NCBI RefSeq assembly: GCF_007970805.1
Contig: NZ_CP042433.1
Location: 1,860,001-1,924,000 of the forward strand
Source of the DNA: Flavisolibacter ginsenosidimutans
Lineage (GTDB): Bacteria > Bacteroidota > Bacteroidia > Chitinophagales > Chitinophagaceae
Direction: 5' to 3'
DNA length: 64,000 nt
Positions 50,984 through 61,329 of the stretch are shown here, one piece after another; position 1 is the stretch's first letter, and each line of letters starts with the position of its first letter. A program made the position numbers and the translations under genes. The notes below the pieces were generated by a model. That model saw nothing but the letters and a program-made list of their open reading frames with translations, was not told the DNA's origin and did not search any database.

Positions 50984-53278
50984 ATGAAAAAAATACTTCT
51001 CTCCTTTTCGATTTTGCTTTCGCTTTGCGGGGGTGCGCAAATGAGTTTAACGGATGCGATGAAAGCGTTGCAAAGAGCAAAGCCCGGCGATACAATCGTT
51101 GTCGCAAACGGGACTTATAAAGACGTTGAAATAAACTTTGTTGCCAAAGGCGATGCGGCAAAGCCCGTTGTGGTGAAAGCGCAAACGCCGGGCGGGGTTA
51201 TTATCTCCGGGCAATCCTCACTTCGGCTTGCGGGTGTGGGCATTGAAGTAAACGGATTTTATTTCACCAACGGTTATGCGCCCAAAGGTTCTGCCATTGA
51301 ATATCGTTTCGGCAATGAAGTTGCGAATAATTGCCGCATTACGAATTGCGCAATTGACGACTTTAATCCGCCCAGTCGCGACGTAGATAATTCGTGGATT
51401 TTGCTTTACGGAAAGAACAATCGCTTCGATCACAACAGTGTTGTCGGCAAATTAAATCAAGGCGTCACCTTCGCCGTGATTCTTGACGAAGAACGCAACT
51501 TGGACAACCATCACTCGATAGACCATAATTATTTCGGTGAACGACCGATTCTTGGTTCAAACGGCGGCGAGACAACCAGAGTTGGCACATCGCAATCGGC
51601 TTTCAAATCATCCCGCACCGTTATCGAAAACAATTTTTTTGAACACTGCAACGGCGAGGTAGAAGTCATTTCCATCAAGAGCTGCGACAACATCATTCGC
51701 AACAATACCTTTTACGAAAGCGCCGGTGTGTTGGCTTTGCGTCACGGCAACCGCAACCTGGTGGAAGGGAACGTTTTTATTGGCAACAATAAACCAAACA
51801 CGGGTGGCATTCGCGTCATCAACGAAGGCCACATCATTCGTAACAATCATTTAGAAGGTTTAGCCGGTGATCGATTCTTTGCGGCATTGGCAATCATGAA
51901 TGGCGTTCCAAATTCTTTGCCCAATCGTTACAACCAGGTGAAAGATGTAACAATTGAAAACAACATTTGGATTAACTGCGACAACATTCAGTTTTGCGTG
52001 GGCAAGGACAATGAGAGAACGGCAAAGCCAGAGAACGTGTTGTTGAAGAACAACGTCTTTTTCAACAGAAACAAGGCTGAAGTTTACACGGCTTATGATG
52101 ATTTGAGCGGATTTAAGTTTGTGAACAACAGCGTCGCAACAAAGTCGGGAAAGTTTAACCAGAAAGGCTTTGTTGAAACAAAAGGAACGAGCGGAAAATT
52201 CGCTTTGAAAAATTACACGCAACGCGACGAATGCGGCGCAAGTTGGTACCGCCAACCAACCAAGCCAGCAACTGCTCTCAACGGTAAAAGAATAAGCGTT
52301 GCACCCGGACAAAACGCATTGATCGTAGCCGTTCAATCAGCAAATGCAGGTGATGTCATTGAACTTTCAAGCGAAGGCGAATACCTCGTTGACAACAACA
52401 TTGACGTCAACAAATACCTCCGCATTCAAGGTGCAAAAAACCTGAAGACAAAACCTGTTATTCGTTACAACGGAACAAAAGGTCGCGGTTCCATTTTTAC
52501 CATCAGCGACGGCGGTGTTTTGGAGATGAACAATCTTGCCTTCAACGACGAAGCCTTTGACGGCAAAGCCGCTGCATCGAGTGCAATTTCTACCGCTACT
52601 GCAATGCGCGGACATTACAGCGCTTACATCAACAACTGCGAGTTTTACAATTTCCAGGAAGGCGGCTACGCTCCTTTTAAAGCACAACGAACAACGTTTG
52701 CAGACAGTTTGATTTTTACGAATTGCTTGTTCCGCGACATGAGTGGCGATGCCATTTCTATTGCTGCTGAAAAACAAGACGACGGCAAATACAACGCCGA
52801 ATACGTAGAAGTTAAAAATTGTGCTTTTTACAAAGTGCTCGGCTATGCGCTTGACCTTTATCGCGGCGGCAGCGACGAAAGCACAACTGGGCCTACACTT
52901 CTTGTTGATCATTGCGTGCTGGAAGACGTAAACAACAAAGAACGCGGTGCGGGCATGCGGCTGTTCGGCGTGCAAAACGCTACCGTAAAAAATACTTTGT
53001 TCTCCAACACGGGTCGTGGCGGTGCATCGCTGCGTTTTGACGAAACGCATTGGGACAAGATTGCGGTAACCAATTGCAACCTTTACAATTCGGGCCGCAT
53101 TTATTCTTTTTGGGGTAAAGTTGTAACGGGGCCTGTGTTCAACTTCAAACCAAGCTATCGCTCGTTTGCAACACACGACTTCTCGTTGCAAAGCAGTTCT
53201 CCTTTGACAACGAAAGGCACTGACGGTGATGCCATCGGCTTGCAGACAAACAATTATCTCACCACCAAAAAACGATAA
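50984..53278 (+). CDS. PL6 family alginate lyase (two beta-helix domains)
   Basis: A 764-residue secreted lyase. The signal ends near residue 18 (LCGGAQ). The N-terminal right-handed beta-helix has the PL6 signature: Asn193 in GSNGGETTRVG, Glu225 and Glu227 in NGEVEV (probable Ca ligands), catalytic Lys232 (ISIKS) and Arg253 (ALRHGNRN). The Lys-Arg spacing of 21 equals that of the characterised enzyme AlyGC. A second beta-helix (about 430-760) completes the two-domain layout. It cleaves alginate by beta-elimination, probably in the periplasm or on the surface. Family members differ in preference for MG, G or M blocks. Confidence 0.93.
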   Translation: MKKILLSFSILLSLCGGAQMSLTDAMKALQRAKPGDTIVVANGTYKDVEINFVAKGDAAKPVVVKAQTPGGVIISGQSSLRLAGVGIEVNGFYFTNGYAPKGSAIEYRFGNEVANNCRITNCAIDDFNPPSRDVDNSWILLYGKNNRFDHNSVVGKLNQGVTFAVILDEERNLDNHHSIDHNYFGERPILGSNGGETTRVGTSQSAFKSSRTVIENNFFEHCNGEVEVISIKSCDNIIRNNTFYESAGVLALRHGNRNLVEGNVFIGNNKPNTGGIRVINEGHIIRNNHLEGLAGDRFFAALAIMNGVPNSLPNRYNQVKDVTIENNIWINCDNIQFCVGKDNERTAKPENVLLKNNVFFNRNKAEVYTAYDDLSGFKFVNNSVATKSGKFNQKGFVETKGTSGKFALKNYTQRDECGASWYRQPTKPATALNGKRISVAPGQNALIVAVQSANAGDVIELSSEGEYLVDNNIDVNKYLRIQGAKNLKTKPVIRYNGTKGRGSIFTISDGGVLEMNNLAFNDEAFDGKAAASSAISTATAMRGHYSAYINNCEFYNFQEGGYAPFKAQRTTFADSLIFTNCLFRDMSGDAISIAAEKQDDGKYNAEYVEVKNCAFYKVLGYALDLYRGGSDESTTGPTLLVDHCVLEDVNNKERGAGMRLFGVQNATVKNTLFSNTGRGGASLRFDETHWDKIAVTNCNLYNSGRIYSFWGKVVTGPVFNFKPSYRSFATHDFSLQSSSPLTTKGTDGDAIGLQTNNYLTTKKR

Positions 53279-53299
53279 TCATCTATTAAACCAAACAAC

Positions 53300-54052
53300 A
53301 TGAAACTGAAAGGAAAAGTTGCGATTGTAACCGGAGGAGCTAGAGACATCGGCCGTGAAGTATCGCTGCGCTTGGCAAAAGAAGGCGCAAAAGTCGTTGT
53401 GAATTATTTTGGCAGCGAGAGCGAAGCAACTAAAGTAGCAAAACAAATTAAAGACGAAGGCGGTGAAGCCATCGCCGTGAAAGGCGACATGACCAAATGG
53501 ACTGAAGTAGTCAACTTAATTGACGAAACAAAAAAAGCTTTCGGTAAAGAGATACATATTTTGACAAATGTCGTTGGCGGTTTGTTCGGCCGAAAAACCA
53601 TTGAAGAACAGGATGAAGAATGGTACAACCTGGTGATGGACGTAAACCTGAAGAGCATCTTCTTTACAACAAAAGCATGCGTCGGTGCAATGCCCGCGGG
53701 TTCAAGCATCATCAACTTTAGTTCGCAGGCAGGCCGCGACGGTGGTGGCGGCGGTGCATCGTTGTACGCCACAGCCAAAGGCGCAGTAATGACTTATACA
53801 AGAGCGATGGCAAAAGAACTCGGGCCAAAAGGCATTCGCGTAAACGCAGTAGCGCCGGGCATGATTGCTACATCATTCCACGATCGTTTTACGAAACCGG
53901 AAATCAGAACAAACGTTGCGGCATCTACGCCGTTGCGCAGACAAGGCGATGCAAAAGACGTTGCTGATTTGGTGATTTATCTCGCATCGGATGAAGCGTC
54001 CTTCATTACCGGCACAAACATTGACATCAACGGCGGCACGTATTTCTCGTAA
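53300..54052 (+). CDS. SDR-family reductase, probable DEH (uronate) reductase
   Basis: A 250-residue NAD(P)H-dependent short-chain dehydrogenase. The cofactor motif is TGGARDIG (residues 11-18) and the catalytic residues are Ser142 (NFSSQAG), Tyr156 and Lys160 (YATAK). The NNAG motif is replaced by TNVVGG. It lies 21 bases after the PL6 gene. In alginate loci this position is usually held by the reductase that converts 4-deoxy-L-erythro-5-hexoseulose uronate to KDG; that role here is inferred from context. Confidence 0.88.
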   Translation: MKLKGKVAIVTGGARDIGREVSLRLAKEGAKVVVNYFGSESEATKVAKQIKDEGGEAIAVKGDMTKWTEVVNLIDETKKAFGKEIHILTNVVGGLFGRKTIEEQDEEWYNLVMDVNLKSIFFTTKACVGAMPAGSSIINFSSQAGRDGGGGGASLYATAKGAVMTYTRAMAKELGPKGIRVNAVAPGMIATSFHDRFTKPEIRTNVAASTPLRRQGDAKDVADLVIYLASDEASFITGTNIDINGGTYFS

Positions 54053-54063
54053 GCGTATAATGA

Positions 54064-54134
54064 AACCGCTGAGAGTTAACGGAGTCACGCAGAGAGTCTT
54101 TGCGAACGTTCTGCATCGCTGCTTCTCTGCGGTT
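54064..54134. repeat. CGCAGAGA-type imperfect inverted repeat between the dehydrogenase and the lyase gene
   Basis: AACCGCTGAGAG (54064-54075) pairs with CTCTGCGGTT (54125-54134), with one bulged base. The interior contains CACGCAGAGAGTCTTTGCG. Such CGCAGAG-rich sequences occur as short dispersed intergenic repeats in Bacteroidota. It occupies almost the whole gap between two cooperating genes and could modulate their relative expression. Confidence 0.5.
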
Positions 54135-54160
54135 AAATACGAATAACAAAAAGAACTTCC

Positions 54161-55366
54161 ATGAAAAATTTTCTTTTGGTCGCTTCTCTCCTCTTCGCTG
54201 CGTGCACGGCCACAAAAGGCAACAGCGTGCCACCGCAATCGCCAGCCGTTTTTATTTTAAATGCTGATGTGCTGAGCCAGAAGAAAGCAGCCATCAATGT
54301 AAAGGACGCAGCACTGATGCCGGCATACAAAAAGCTGTTGAAAGACGCAGACAAAGCCCTGAACGAAGGACCGTTTAGCGTGATGGAAAAGAAAAACAAT
54401 CCGCCCAGCGGCGACAGGCACGATTACATGAGCCTTGCGCCTTACTTCTGGCCCGACCCAATAAAGAACGACGGTCTGCCTTACATCCGCAAAGACGGCC
54501 AAACCAATCCAGAAGTGAAAGATTACAAGGACAAAGAATACATGCCGAAGATGTGCGAACTCGTGCACACGCTTGGCCTTGCCTATTATTTTTCGGGCGA
54601 TGAAAAATACGCCGCACACGCAGCCAAGCTTTTGGAAGTCTGGTTTCTGAACGCAGACACAAAGATGAACCCGAACCTGAATTTTGCGCAAGCCATCAAA
54701 GGCGTGAACAACGGACGTGGCGCGGGTTTGATTGATGCGCGGCATTTTATGAATGTGGTTGACGCCATTGGTTTGCTGCAAGGCTCAAAGGCTTGGACAA
54801 AGGCTGATCAAACGGGTATGCAAAAATGGTTTGCTGATTTTTTAAACTGGATGCAAACGAGTTCAACCGGCAAAGACGAAATGAATGCGAAGAACAATCA
54901 CGGCACGTATTACGATGCCTTGCGCTTGTCGCTTGCTTTGTTCATTAACGACAAAGAAGCGGCAAAAAGCATTGTGCAAAACGTTACGAAACGCCTCGAC
55001 GCACAGATGGACGAAGAAGGAAAATTTCCGAAAGAAATGGAGCGCACCATCGCTCTTCATTACAACGTATTTGACCTTCACGCTTTCTTCATGGTTGCTT
55101 CAATGGCCGGGAAAAACGGCTTCGATCTTTGGCATTATACCTCTCCTTCCGGCGCTTCGCTGAAAAAAGGCTTTGATTATTTTCATCCTTATATTTCTAA
55201 ACAAAAAGAGTGGACAGGACAACAAATAAAGCCCTTTGATTTTGAAGAAGGCTATCCGCTTTTGTTAACGGCCGCAGAGAGATACGGTTGCAACAAATGT
55301 CGCGATGAAATAAAAACATTGGCGGGATTGGATGCGGAAAAAATGCGGGAGAACTTGCTTTATTAA
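54161..55366 (+). CDS. Alginate-lyase-fold (PF05426-type) lipoprotein lyase
   Basis: A 401-residue protein with a lipoprotein-like signal MKNFLLVASLLFAAC (Cys15) followed by TATKGN. The helical (alpha/alpha)-toroid domain has HDYMSLAPYFWPDP near residue 87, NNGRGAGLIDARHF, and KNNHGTYYD (Asn246-His247). The NNH motif corresponds to the catalytic Asn-His of PL5-type lyases. The DYMSLAPY-W-P pattern is typical of PF05426 proteins of Bacteroidota, some placed in PL38. It probably degrades oligomers made by the PL6 enzyme. It is the last gene of the rightward series. Confidence 0.85.
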   Translation: MKNFLLVASLLFAACTATKGNSVPPQSPAVFILNADVLSQKKAAINVKDAALMPAYKKLLKDADKALNEGPFSVMEKKNNPPSGDRHDYMSLAPYFWPDPIKNDGLPYIRKDGQTNPEVKDYKDKEYMPKMCELVHTLGLAYYFSGDEKYAAHAAKLLEVWFLNADTKMNPNLNFAQAIKGVNNGRGAGLIDARHFMNVVDAIGLLQGSKAWTKADQTGMQKWFADFLNWMQTSSTGKDEMNAKNNHGTYYDALRLSLALFINDKEAAKSIVQNVTKRLDAQMDEEGKFPKEMERTIALHYNVFDLHAFFMVASMAGKNGFDLWHYTSPSGASLKKGFDYFHPYISKQKEWTGQQIKPFDFEEGYPLLLTAAERYGCNKCRDEIKTLAGLDAEKMRENLLY

Positions 55367-55455
55367 AAAGGACTCGGTAACAAAGAAAACCATGTGTTGA
55401 GTTGACCGTTGGCAACGGCGGCGCAAACGTGTAACGGCCGACTTTGATTAAAGCA

Positions 55456-56241
55456 TCACAGTCCCGGCAATTTAATGCCGCTGCTTTTCAAATCATCAAC
55501 GATTCGTTCTTGCAGCAACAGTTTTGTATCCACAAATCCGTGCGCATGCGACCATACGTTGATCATTACTTTGTACCCGTCAGGATCAATGCCGGCTACG
55601 CCAACGCGGTGGGCCGGATCGGTTAACAAAGTTGTTACGTTGGATACGCTTTTGTCCACGATGTTTTTCACCTGCGCAAAATCTACCGTAAACGGAAACT
55701 TCACTTCAATGTCCATCCGCCGCTTGTCTTCGCGGCTAAGGTTTACAATGATTTCATTGGACAGTTTGCTGTTGGGTATAATTACGGTGCGGTTGTCAAA
55801 TGTTTTCATGATGGTGAAAAAAATCTGGATCGTATCCACCGTGCCCTCGTTGCCTTGTGCAATGATGTTGTCGCCAATGCGAAAAGGTTTCAACAACAAA
55901 ATCAGCACGCCGCTGGTAAAGTTTTGCAAGGTTCCCGAAAGCGCCAATCCCGCTGCCACACCGAACGCACCAATGACCGCTGTGAAGATGGTCATTTGCA
56001 AACCCACTACCTGCATAAAGGCAATGAACAACAAAACCTGCAGGGCTGTTACAAACAGGTTCACAAGAAAAGGCCGTACCGAAGAGTTAACCTCACGCTT
56101 GTGGAAATGATGGTTGAGCCATTTTTTGATAAACCCGATGAGCCACAAGCCAATCAAAACCAGCAACACGCCAATAAGAATGCGCGGGCCTTCGATTAAA
56201 ATCCAATTGTAGGCCTTGTCATAAAACTTACTCCAATCCAT
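55456..56241 (-). CDS. Small-conductance mechanosensitive channel (MscS family)
   Basis: A 261-residue inner-membrane channel. Three membrane helices are followed by the pore-lining TM3 (TVIGAFGVAAGLALSGTLQN) and the MscS beta domain with FRIGDNIIAQGNEGTVDTIQ, then a short C-terminal domain ending in KSSGIKLPGL. It opens on membrane tension and protects against osmotic shock. It is convergent with the lyase gene and shows no functional link to it. Confidence 0.92.
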   Translation of the reverse strand: MDWSKFYDKAYNWILIEGPRILIGVLLVLIGLWLIGFIKKWLNHHFHKREVNSSVRPFLVNLFVTALQVLLFIAFMQVVGLQMTIFTAVIGAFGVAAGLALSGTLQNFTSGVLILLLKPFRIGDNIIAQGNEGTVDTIQIFFTIMKTFDNRTVIIPNSKLSNEIIVNLSREDKRRMDIEVKFPFTVDFAQVKNIVDKSVSNVTTLLTDPAHRVGVAGIDPDGYKVMINVWSHAHGFVDTKLLLQERIVDDLKSSGIKLPGL

Positions 56242-56378
56242 TTAGCTTTTCGGCAGAGATGCGTAAAAATCATGCCCTGTGCGAAAACAAACGAGTGCTA
56301 AGGCTTTACAAACAAGTTTTCCCACAGTGCAGTTTTGCAAAATTTATGCAAGAGGCTCCTGCAGAATCCAGGGAGAAG

Positions 56379-56985
<607 letters not shown>

Positions 56986-57870
56986 TCAAATCACGCCGAC
57001 TTTCTTCAAAAAAACAATGATCGCTTTGTTTACTTCCGCATTTTTTTCCTTGTCAAACTTGCCGTGCAAGCCACCGGGAACGGTAATAAATTGGTTGGTC
57101 ACTCCGGCTGCATCAAGCTTCGTGTGCAAGTCAACAGATTGTTGATACGGGACCGTAGGATCGGCATCGCCGTGAACAATAAAGATTGGCGGCGTGGCCT
57201 TGTTCACGTAAGTCATTGGTGAAACCAAAGCCGCAAACTGTTGGTCTTTCGCATATTTACCCAACCAGTTCGTGGCCGATTTGCTCGTGATGTTTTTGCC
57301 ATAGCCCCAATCCCACACATCGGTAATACCGTACTTGTCAACGATGGCCGCAACCTTCACGTTGTTCACGCCGGGACAATTGCCATCAAAACGGTGATCA
57401 CTGCCCAACATGCCGGTCATTAACGCCAAATGCCCGCCCGATGAAGAACCCATCACCACGATCTTGTTCACGTCAATGTTCAAAGCCTTTGCGTTTTTGA
57501 TGACGTAAAGCAAAGCACACCGCACGTCTTCCACGGCGGCAGGCGCAGTAGCTTGCGGCGTTAAGCGGTACTCAACATTGACCACGGCAAAACCGGCCTT
57601 AAAAAAGTTGCTGAATCCGGTTTGCGATTCTTTTGTGCCGTGGTTCCAGCCGCCGCCGTGTATGTTAAGCACAACCGGCGTTGGCTTTTCGCTCTTCGGC
57701 AGGTAAATGTCCATCCTGCCGTCCCAATCGCCCACTTTCGCATACACCACATTCAGTTGCGAGGTAAAGCCTGCGGGCAGTTCAACGGGCTTGATAACCG
57801 CACTGTCTTCCTGCGCATGCAGGCGAAAAATAAAAAGCGATGCAATAAAATAAGTCGCCAGTTTTTTCAT
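56986..57870 (-). CDS. Secreted alpha/beta hydrolase, carboxylesterase type
   Basis: A 294-residue esterase. The signal peptide ends near residue 20 (FRLHAQ). The oxyanion motif is NIHGGGWNHGT, the nucleophile Ser lies in VMGSSSGGHLA, the acid in HGDADPTVP and the His in PGGLHGKFD, as in acetyl- and feruloyl-esterases of the BD-FAE kind. ATG at 57870 is used rather than the in-frame start at 57927. It starts ten bases after the MBG protein gene and belongs to the uronate operon, so removal of O-acetyl groups from alginate is an attractive but unproven role. Confidence 0.88.
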   Translation of the reverse strand: MKKLATYFIASLFIFRLHAQEDSAVIKPVELPAGFTSQLNVVYAKVGDWDGRMDIYLPKSEKPTPVVLNIHGGGWNHGTKESQTGFSNFFKAGFAVVNVEYRLTPQATAPAAVEDVRCALLYVIKNAKALNIDVNKIVVMGSSSGGHLALMTGMLGSDHRFDGNCPGVNNVKVAAIVDKYGITDVWDWGYGKNITSKSATNWLGKYAKDQQFAALVSPMTYVNKATPPIFIVHGDADPTVPYQQSVDLHTKLDAAGVTNQFITVPGGLHGKFDKEKNAEVNKAIIVFLKKVGVI

Positions 57871-57880
57871 GTTCCTTGTT

Positions 57881-60800
57881 TTAATGAATGATGGGCGTTG
57901 TGCGTTTAAGCGTTGTGTTCTTGCCAATGACCTGCACCACGTATATGCCCGAAGGCAAACCGTTTACAGCAAAAGTTGTGGATACGAAGCCTTGCGCCAT
58001 AAAGATGTTTTTGCGCCGCAGTAGTTTGCCGTTTACGTCATAAATAAAGACGTCGCCAAGATCGGGAGCCGCCGAATAAATGCGCACGGTAAGCGTGTTG
58101 CCGTTGCTCATAAAGGTTTGCAGGTTCGCCTGACTTGTTCCGGTAGCGGGATAAATCGTCAATCGCCCCGATGTGTACGTGATGTTGTAATTGGCTGCGC
58201 TTGCGCCGGTCGGATCAAGGGAATAATAACCCGGCGCCGAGTTCGTCTGCGTTGTTGTGTTTACAGTTGGCTGCGTTGTCAATACGCTTGCCGATTCACC
58301 CAAAACAAAACCGGTGTAAGCCAGGCGGAAAGCGGGATTGGCTTCGCCATAATTTTTGGTGGTGTCGGTCGCACGAATGGTTAGTGAAGCTTTGTTCACC
58401 GTCAGCGTTTGCGAAACCGGTGTTGCGGCAAAGAACAAATCATTGCCTGCTTGTGCTGCTGTAATCGTTGTTGTTCCCGCGCCAACGATATGAACGTTGT
58501 TGCCAACAATTGTTGCAATGCCTGTGTTGCTGCTGGTGTACGTTACTGGAATGGTGTTGTTGTTGCTTGACGCACCAATGGCAAAATCGGCCGCACCGTA
58601 TGTTTTTGTAGTGAAGGCAGGGAAGGTAATGGTTTGCGTTGAACGTGGTTTTACAATCAGCGAATCGTTCACAAAGCCGATGTTGTAGTTGGCCGCCGTT
58701 GCACCGCTTACCGTGATTAAATAATTTCCTGCCGGCGATGTTGTTGTGGCCGTAGTAGAAAGAACAGCCGGCGTTGACAACACAGCAGACGTTTCGTTCA
58801 AAACAAAACCTGTGTACGTGGCCGTAAGCGCTGGATTCGGGTCGCCTTCGGGTTTCGTCTTTCTGTCTGCTTTGATGGTTAACGCTGCTTTGGCCACCGT
58901 TAATGTTTGCGAAACGTTTGCCGCCGGATAAAAGCCATCCGAAGCCTGCGTTGCCGTAATGATAGTTGTGCCTGTGCCGTTGATATGAAGCTTGCTGTTC
59001 ACGATTGTTGCTACGGCTGTATTGCTGCTGCTATAATTAACGGGTGAAGTTGCGTTGCTGCTGATGACACCGGGACTAAAATCCGCATCGCCATAGGTTT
59101 TTGACGGCAGGGCATTAAACACAAACGGATTGGCAGGCGGCCTTGCCCCAATGCTAAACTGCCCGAAATTGGTAAAGGTTGTATCGGCTTTATTGGCGGC
59201 GTTGTCGCCGGTACCAAAAGGCAAAGACCATGACGTGCCGTTGTTTTTGATGATGCCGATTTCTGAATCGGCAAAGCTTGCAAGCGTTGTTCCTTCCAGT
59301 TGCGGTGTCCATTGCAATTGCAGGCTTGCGTTGCCGCTTCCGTTCACACGATTCACGTTCCATACCGCATCTACCGTAGTTTGCTTTTGCAAAGAAGTCA
59401 AAGGCGTTCCGATTGGCAAACCGCTGGCAGTAATTCCTTCAAAAACATTCAGCGCAAAATCAGCAGTTGATGTTGGATTCATCATTGCGGGTAAATAATT
59501 TGATGCAGAGCCGATAGGAAACAAATTGCTGCCGGTGATGTTGTCCCTTCGGAACACACCAACATTGCCCGAAGCGTCAACGCCGGTAACAAAGTATGAG
59601 TTGGCATTGTAAGTTCCGTTTAAAATCGCACCGGGTTGCAGCCACAGCGAATCCAAGGGACGAATGGTGACCTTGCCCGATGTTGCTTCAAGGCTTCCGC
59701 TTATACGAACGCTTGCGTTGGTTGTAGCGGCACTGTGGAATTGCACGTTGTTCGCGTTCACAATGTTTGCCACTGCGCCGGTTGAAATTCCAAAAGGCGT
59801 TGCAGTAGCAGCGTTAATGATGTAATTGATGCCGTCGTTGTAGGTTTTCACATCGCTTACCGCAACAGAGCCGTTCGTTGCATCAAAACCTGCCGCATTG
59901 CTTGTCGCTAACGTAGCTGCGGCTTCGTTAAAGCTTAACGCAACGTTGCTTGCCGTTGCCAACGCTGGACGCGAAATGTAAATGCTGTCAAAGTTTGCGG
60001 TATAGCTTGTGATTCTTGTACCGGACGACAGGCCTGCGCCTTTTACGGTAATGCCTCGGCTTAACCCCGTTGCACCTGTTACGCCTGTGATGATGTATGT
60101 ACCCGAAGTCAAAGTGCCCGTTCCGCTAACCGCTGTTGTTCCACCTTTTGCGGTAAACGTTCCAGTGCCGGTTAATTGAGAAGTTGAAAAATCAATCTTG
60201 CCGTTGATGATGGCCGACTTTGCGACGGAAATATTTTTGTTGAGTAAAACGTTTGCGCTGTCCGCAACAATCAAAGACGCAGGCGATATTGTTCCGGTTC
60301 CGGAAATAGTTTGCAAACTATTTCCCGTTAGCATTAATTCGTTCGTGCTGCCTGATGGTGCGGTTAGACTACCGGCCGCAATCAAGTCGCCTGCTACTAC
60401 CGTTTGCCCGCTTGTATGTGTAACGAAAGTGCTGCCTGAAGTAATGGTTAATGTGTCAATGTGATTCACCGGACCATCAGCTGTGAAGGTTGCGCCGTTT
60501 TGAATGACAACGTTTGCAAAAGCCTTGCGGTTAACAAAAGTTCCGCCGCTGCCAACAGGGTTTGAAGCCCGTACAACAAATTTGCTTCCCGATAAAAAAT
60601 TTACCGGCTGAAACGTAGAACTGCTGGCCATCACGCTGTAGCCTCCGTCGTAATAACAAGTAGAACCTGCCTGGAAGGTCACCCACTTTTCGGTTGATTG
60701 CGAACTGTTGCCAAAGGCATAAGCAGCCGATGTTGCCGTGATGTTCGTTGTAAAAGTTGAACCGCTCGTAAATACCAAACTTGTCCCTGTTGATATGCCG

Positions 60801-61312
60801 TTTGCAATGCGTGCCTGAAGGCCGGTCACCATCGCAAAGTTGCCGCTTACACGTCCGCTGTTGTTTGTTCCACCAAGTACAATTACCTGGCTTCCGGGGC
60901 CGTTGGCCAGCGTGGCCGAACAACCGCTTTCAATTACAAAGTCTTCGGCGGTTGTGCCATCGCCGCTGACGGTCCACGTACTTGTGCCGCTGGCATTCCG
61001 CACAAAAACAACGTTGGCGCCGTTCACAAATTTTACCTGTCCGCAAGTGATGCTTGTGTTCAGGTTCACCGAATCAATGCCGGTAGTTGTCGTAGCGCCG
61101 CCGTAGTTCGTACCGTCAAAAACAAGTACGTCCGTTGCGCCGGTTGAGGAAGCACGGGCTGCGCCGGAACCGTCAAGCGATGTGTTCCAATTGGAAAGCG
61201 TGGAAATATTTTGCGGCGATGCCGGTGCGCCTCCAACCCAGTAGTACGTCGTTTGCGCTTTTACAATGATTGCGCAAAAAAGAAGAAAGAAGAAAAGTAA
61301 AATTTTATTCAT
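57881..61312 (-). CDS. Giant MBG-repeat surface protein with T9SS tail
   Basis: A 1143-residue secreted protein. A signal peptide (1-19, ending VKAQ) is followed by a long Ser/Thr/Gly-rich beta-helix-like region (about 30-500). Two tandem modules of about 165 residues follow (roughly 740-1060), each beginning SKTYGDADF or TKTYGAADF and ending in an MBG segment such as NPALTATYTGFVLNETSAVL. The last 80 residues (VFIYDVNGKLLRRKNIF ... LPSGIYVVQVIG) are a T9SS sorting domain. It is probably a surface adhesin or polysaccharide-binding protein. It lies 17 bases after the MFS gene. Confidence 0.85.
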   Translation of the reverse strand: MNKILLFFFLLFCAIIVKAQTTYYWVGGAPASPQNISTLSNWNTSLDGSGAARASSTGATDVLVFDGTNYGGATTTTGIDSVNLNTSITCGQVKFVNGANVVFVRNASGTSTWTVSGDGTTAEDFVIESGCSATLANGPGSQVIVLGGTNNSGRVSGNFAMVTGLQARIANGISTGTSLVFTSGSTFTTNITATSAAYAFGNSSQSTEKWVTFQAGSTCYYDGGYSVMASSSTFQPVNFLSGSKFVVRASNPVGSGGTFVNRKAFANVVIQNGATFTADGPVNHIDTLTITSGSTFVTHTSGQTVVAGDLIAAGSLTAPSGSTNELMLTGNSLQTISGTGTISPASLIVADSANVLLNKNISVAKSAIINGKIDFSTSQLTGTGTFTAKGGTTAVSGTGTLTSGTYIITGVTGATGLSRGITVKGAGLSSGTRITSYTANFDSIYISRPALATASNVALSFNEAAATLATSNAAGFDATNGSVAVSDVKTYNDGINYIINAATATPFGISTGAVANIVNANNVQFHSAATTNASVRISGSLEATSGKVTIRPLDSLWLQPGAILNGTYNANSYFVTGVDASGNVGVFRRDNITGSNLFPIGSASNYLPAMMNPTSTADFALNVFEGITASGLPIGTPLTSLQKQTTVDAVWNVNRVNGSGNASLQLQWTPQLEGTTLASFADSEIGIIKNNGTSWSLPFGTGDNAANKADTTFTNFGQFSIGARPPANPFVFNALPSKTYGDADFSPGVISSNATSPVNYSSSNTAVATIVNSKLHINGTGTTIITATQASDGFYPAANVSQTLTVAKAALTIKADRKTKPEGDPNPALTATYTGFVLNETSAVLSTPAVLSTTATTTSPAGNYLITVSGATAANYNIGFVNDSLIVKPRSTQTITFPAFTTKTYGAADFAIGASSNNNTIPVTYTSSNTGIATIVGNNVHIVGAGTTTITAAQAGNDLFFAATPVSQTLTVNKASLTIRATDTTKNYGEANPAFRLAYTGFVLGESASVLTTQPTVNTTTQTNSAPGYYSLDPTGASAANYNITYTSGRLTIYPATGTSQANLQTFMSNGNTLTVRIYSAAPDLGDVFIYDVNGKLLRRKNIFMAQGFVSTTFAVNGLPSGIYVVQVIGKNTTLKRTTPIIH

Positions 61313-61329
61313 ACAGCAGTAATTAGTCG

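Noticed and set aside
52367..53191. A 274-codon open frame antisense to the PL6 lyase gene
   Set aside because: It mirrors the lyase codons and has no recognisable domain; the PL6 frame on the other strand is certain.
57881..61312. Internal repeats of the MBG protein considered as an assembly duplication
   Set aside because: The two modules are clearly diverged in sequence and match known MBG-type repeat architecture.
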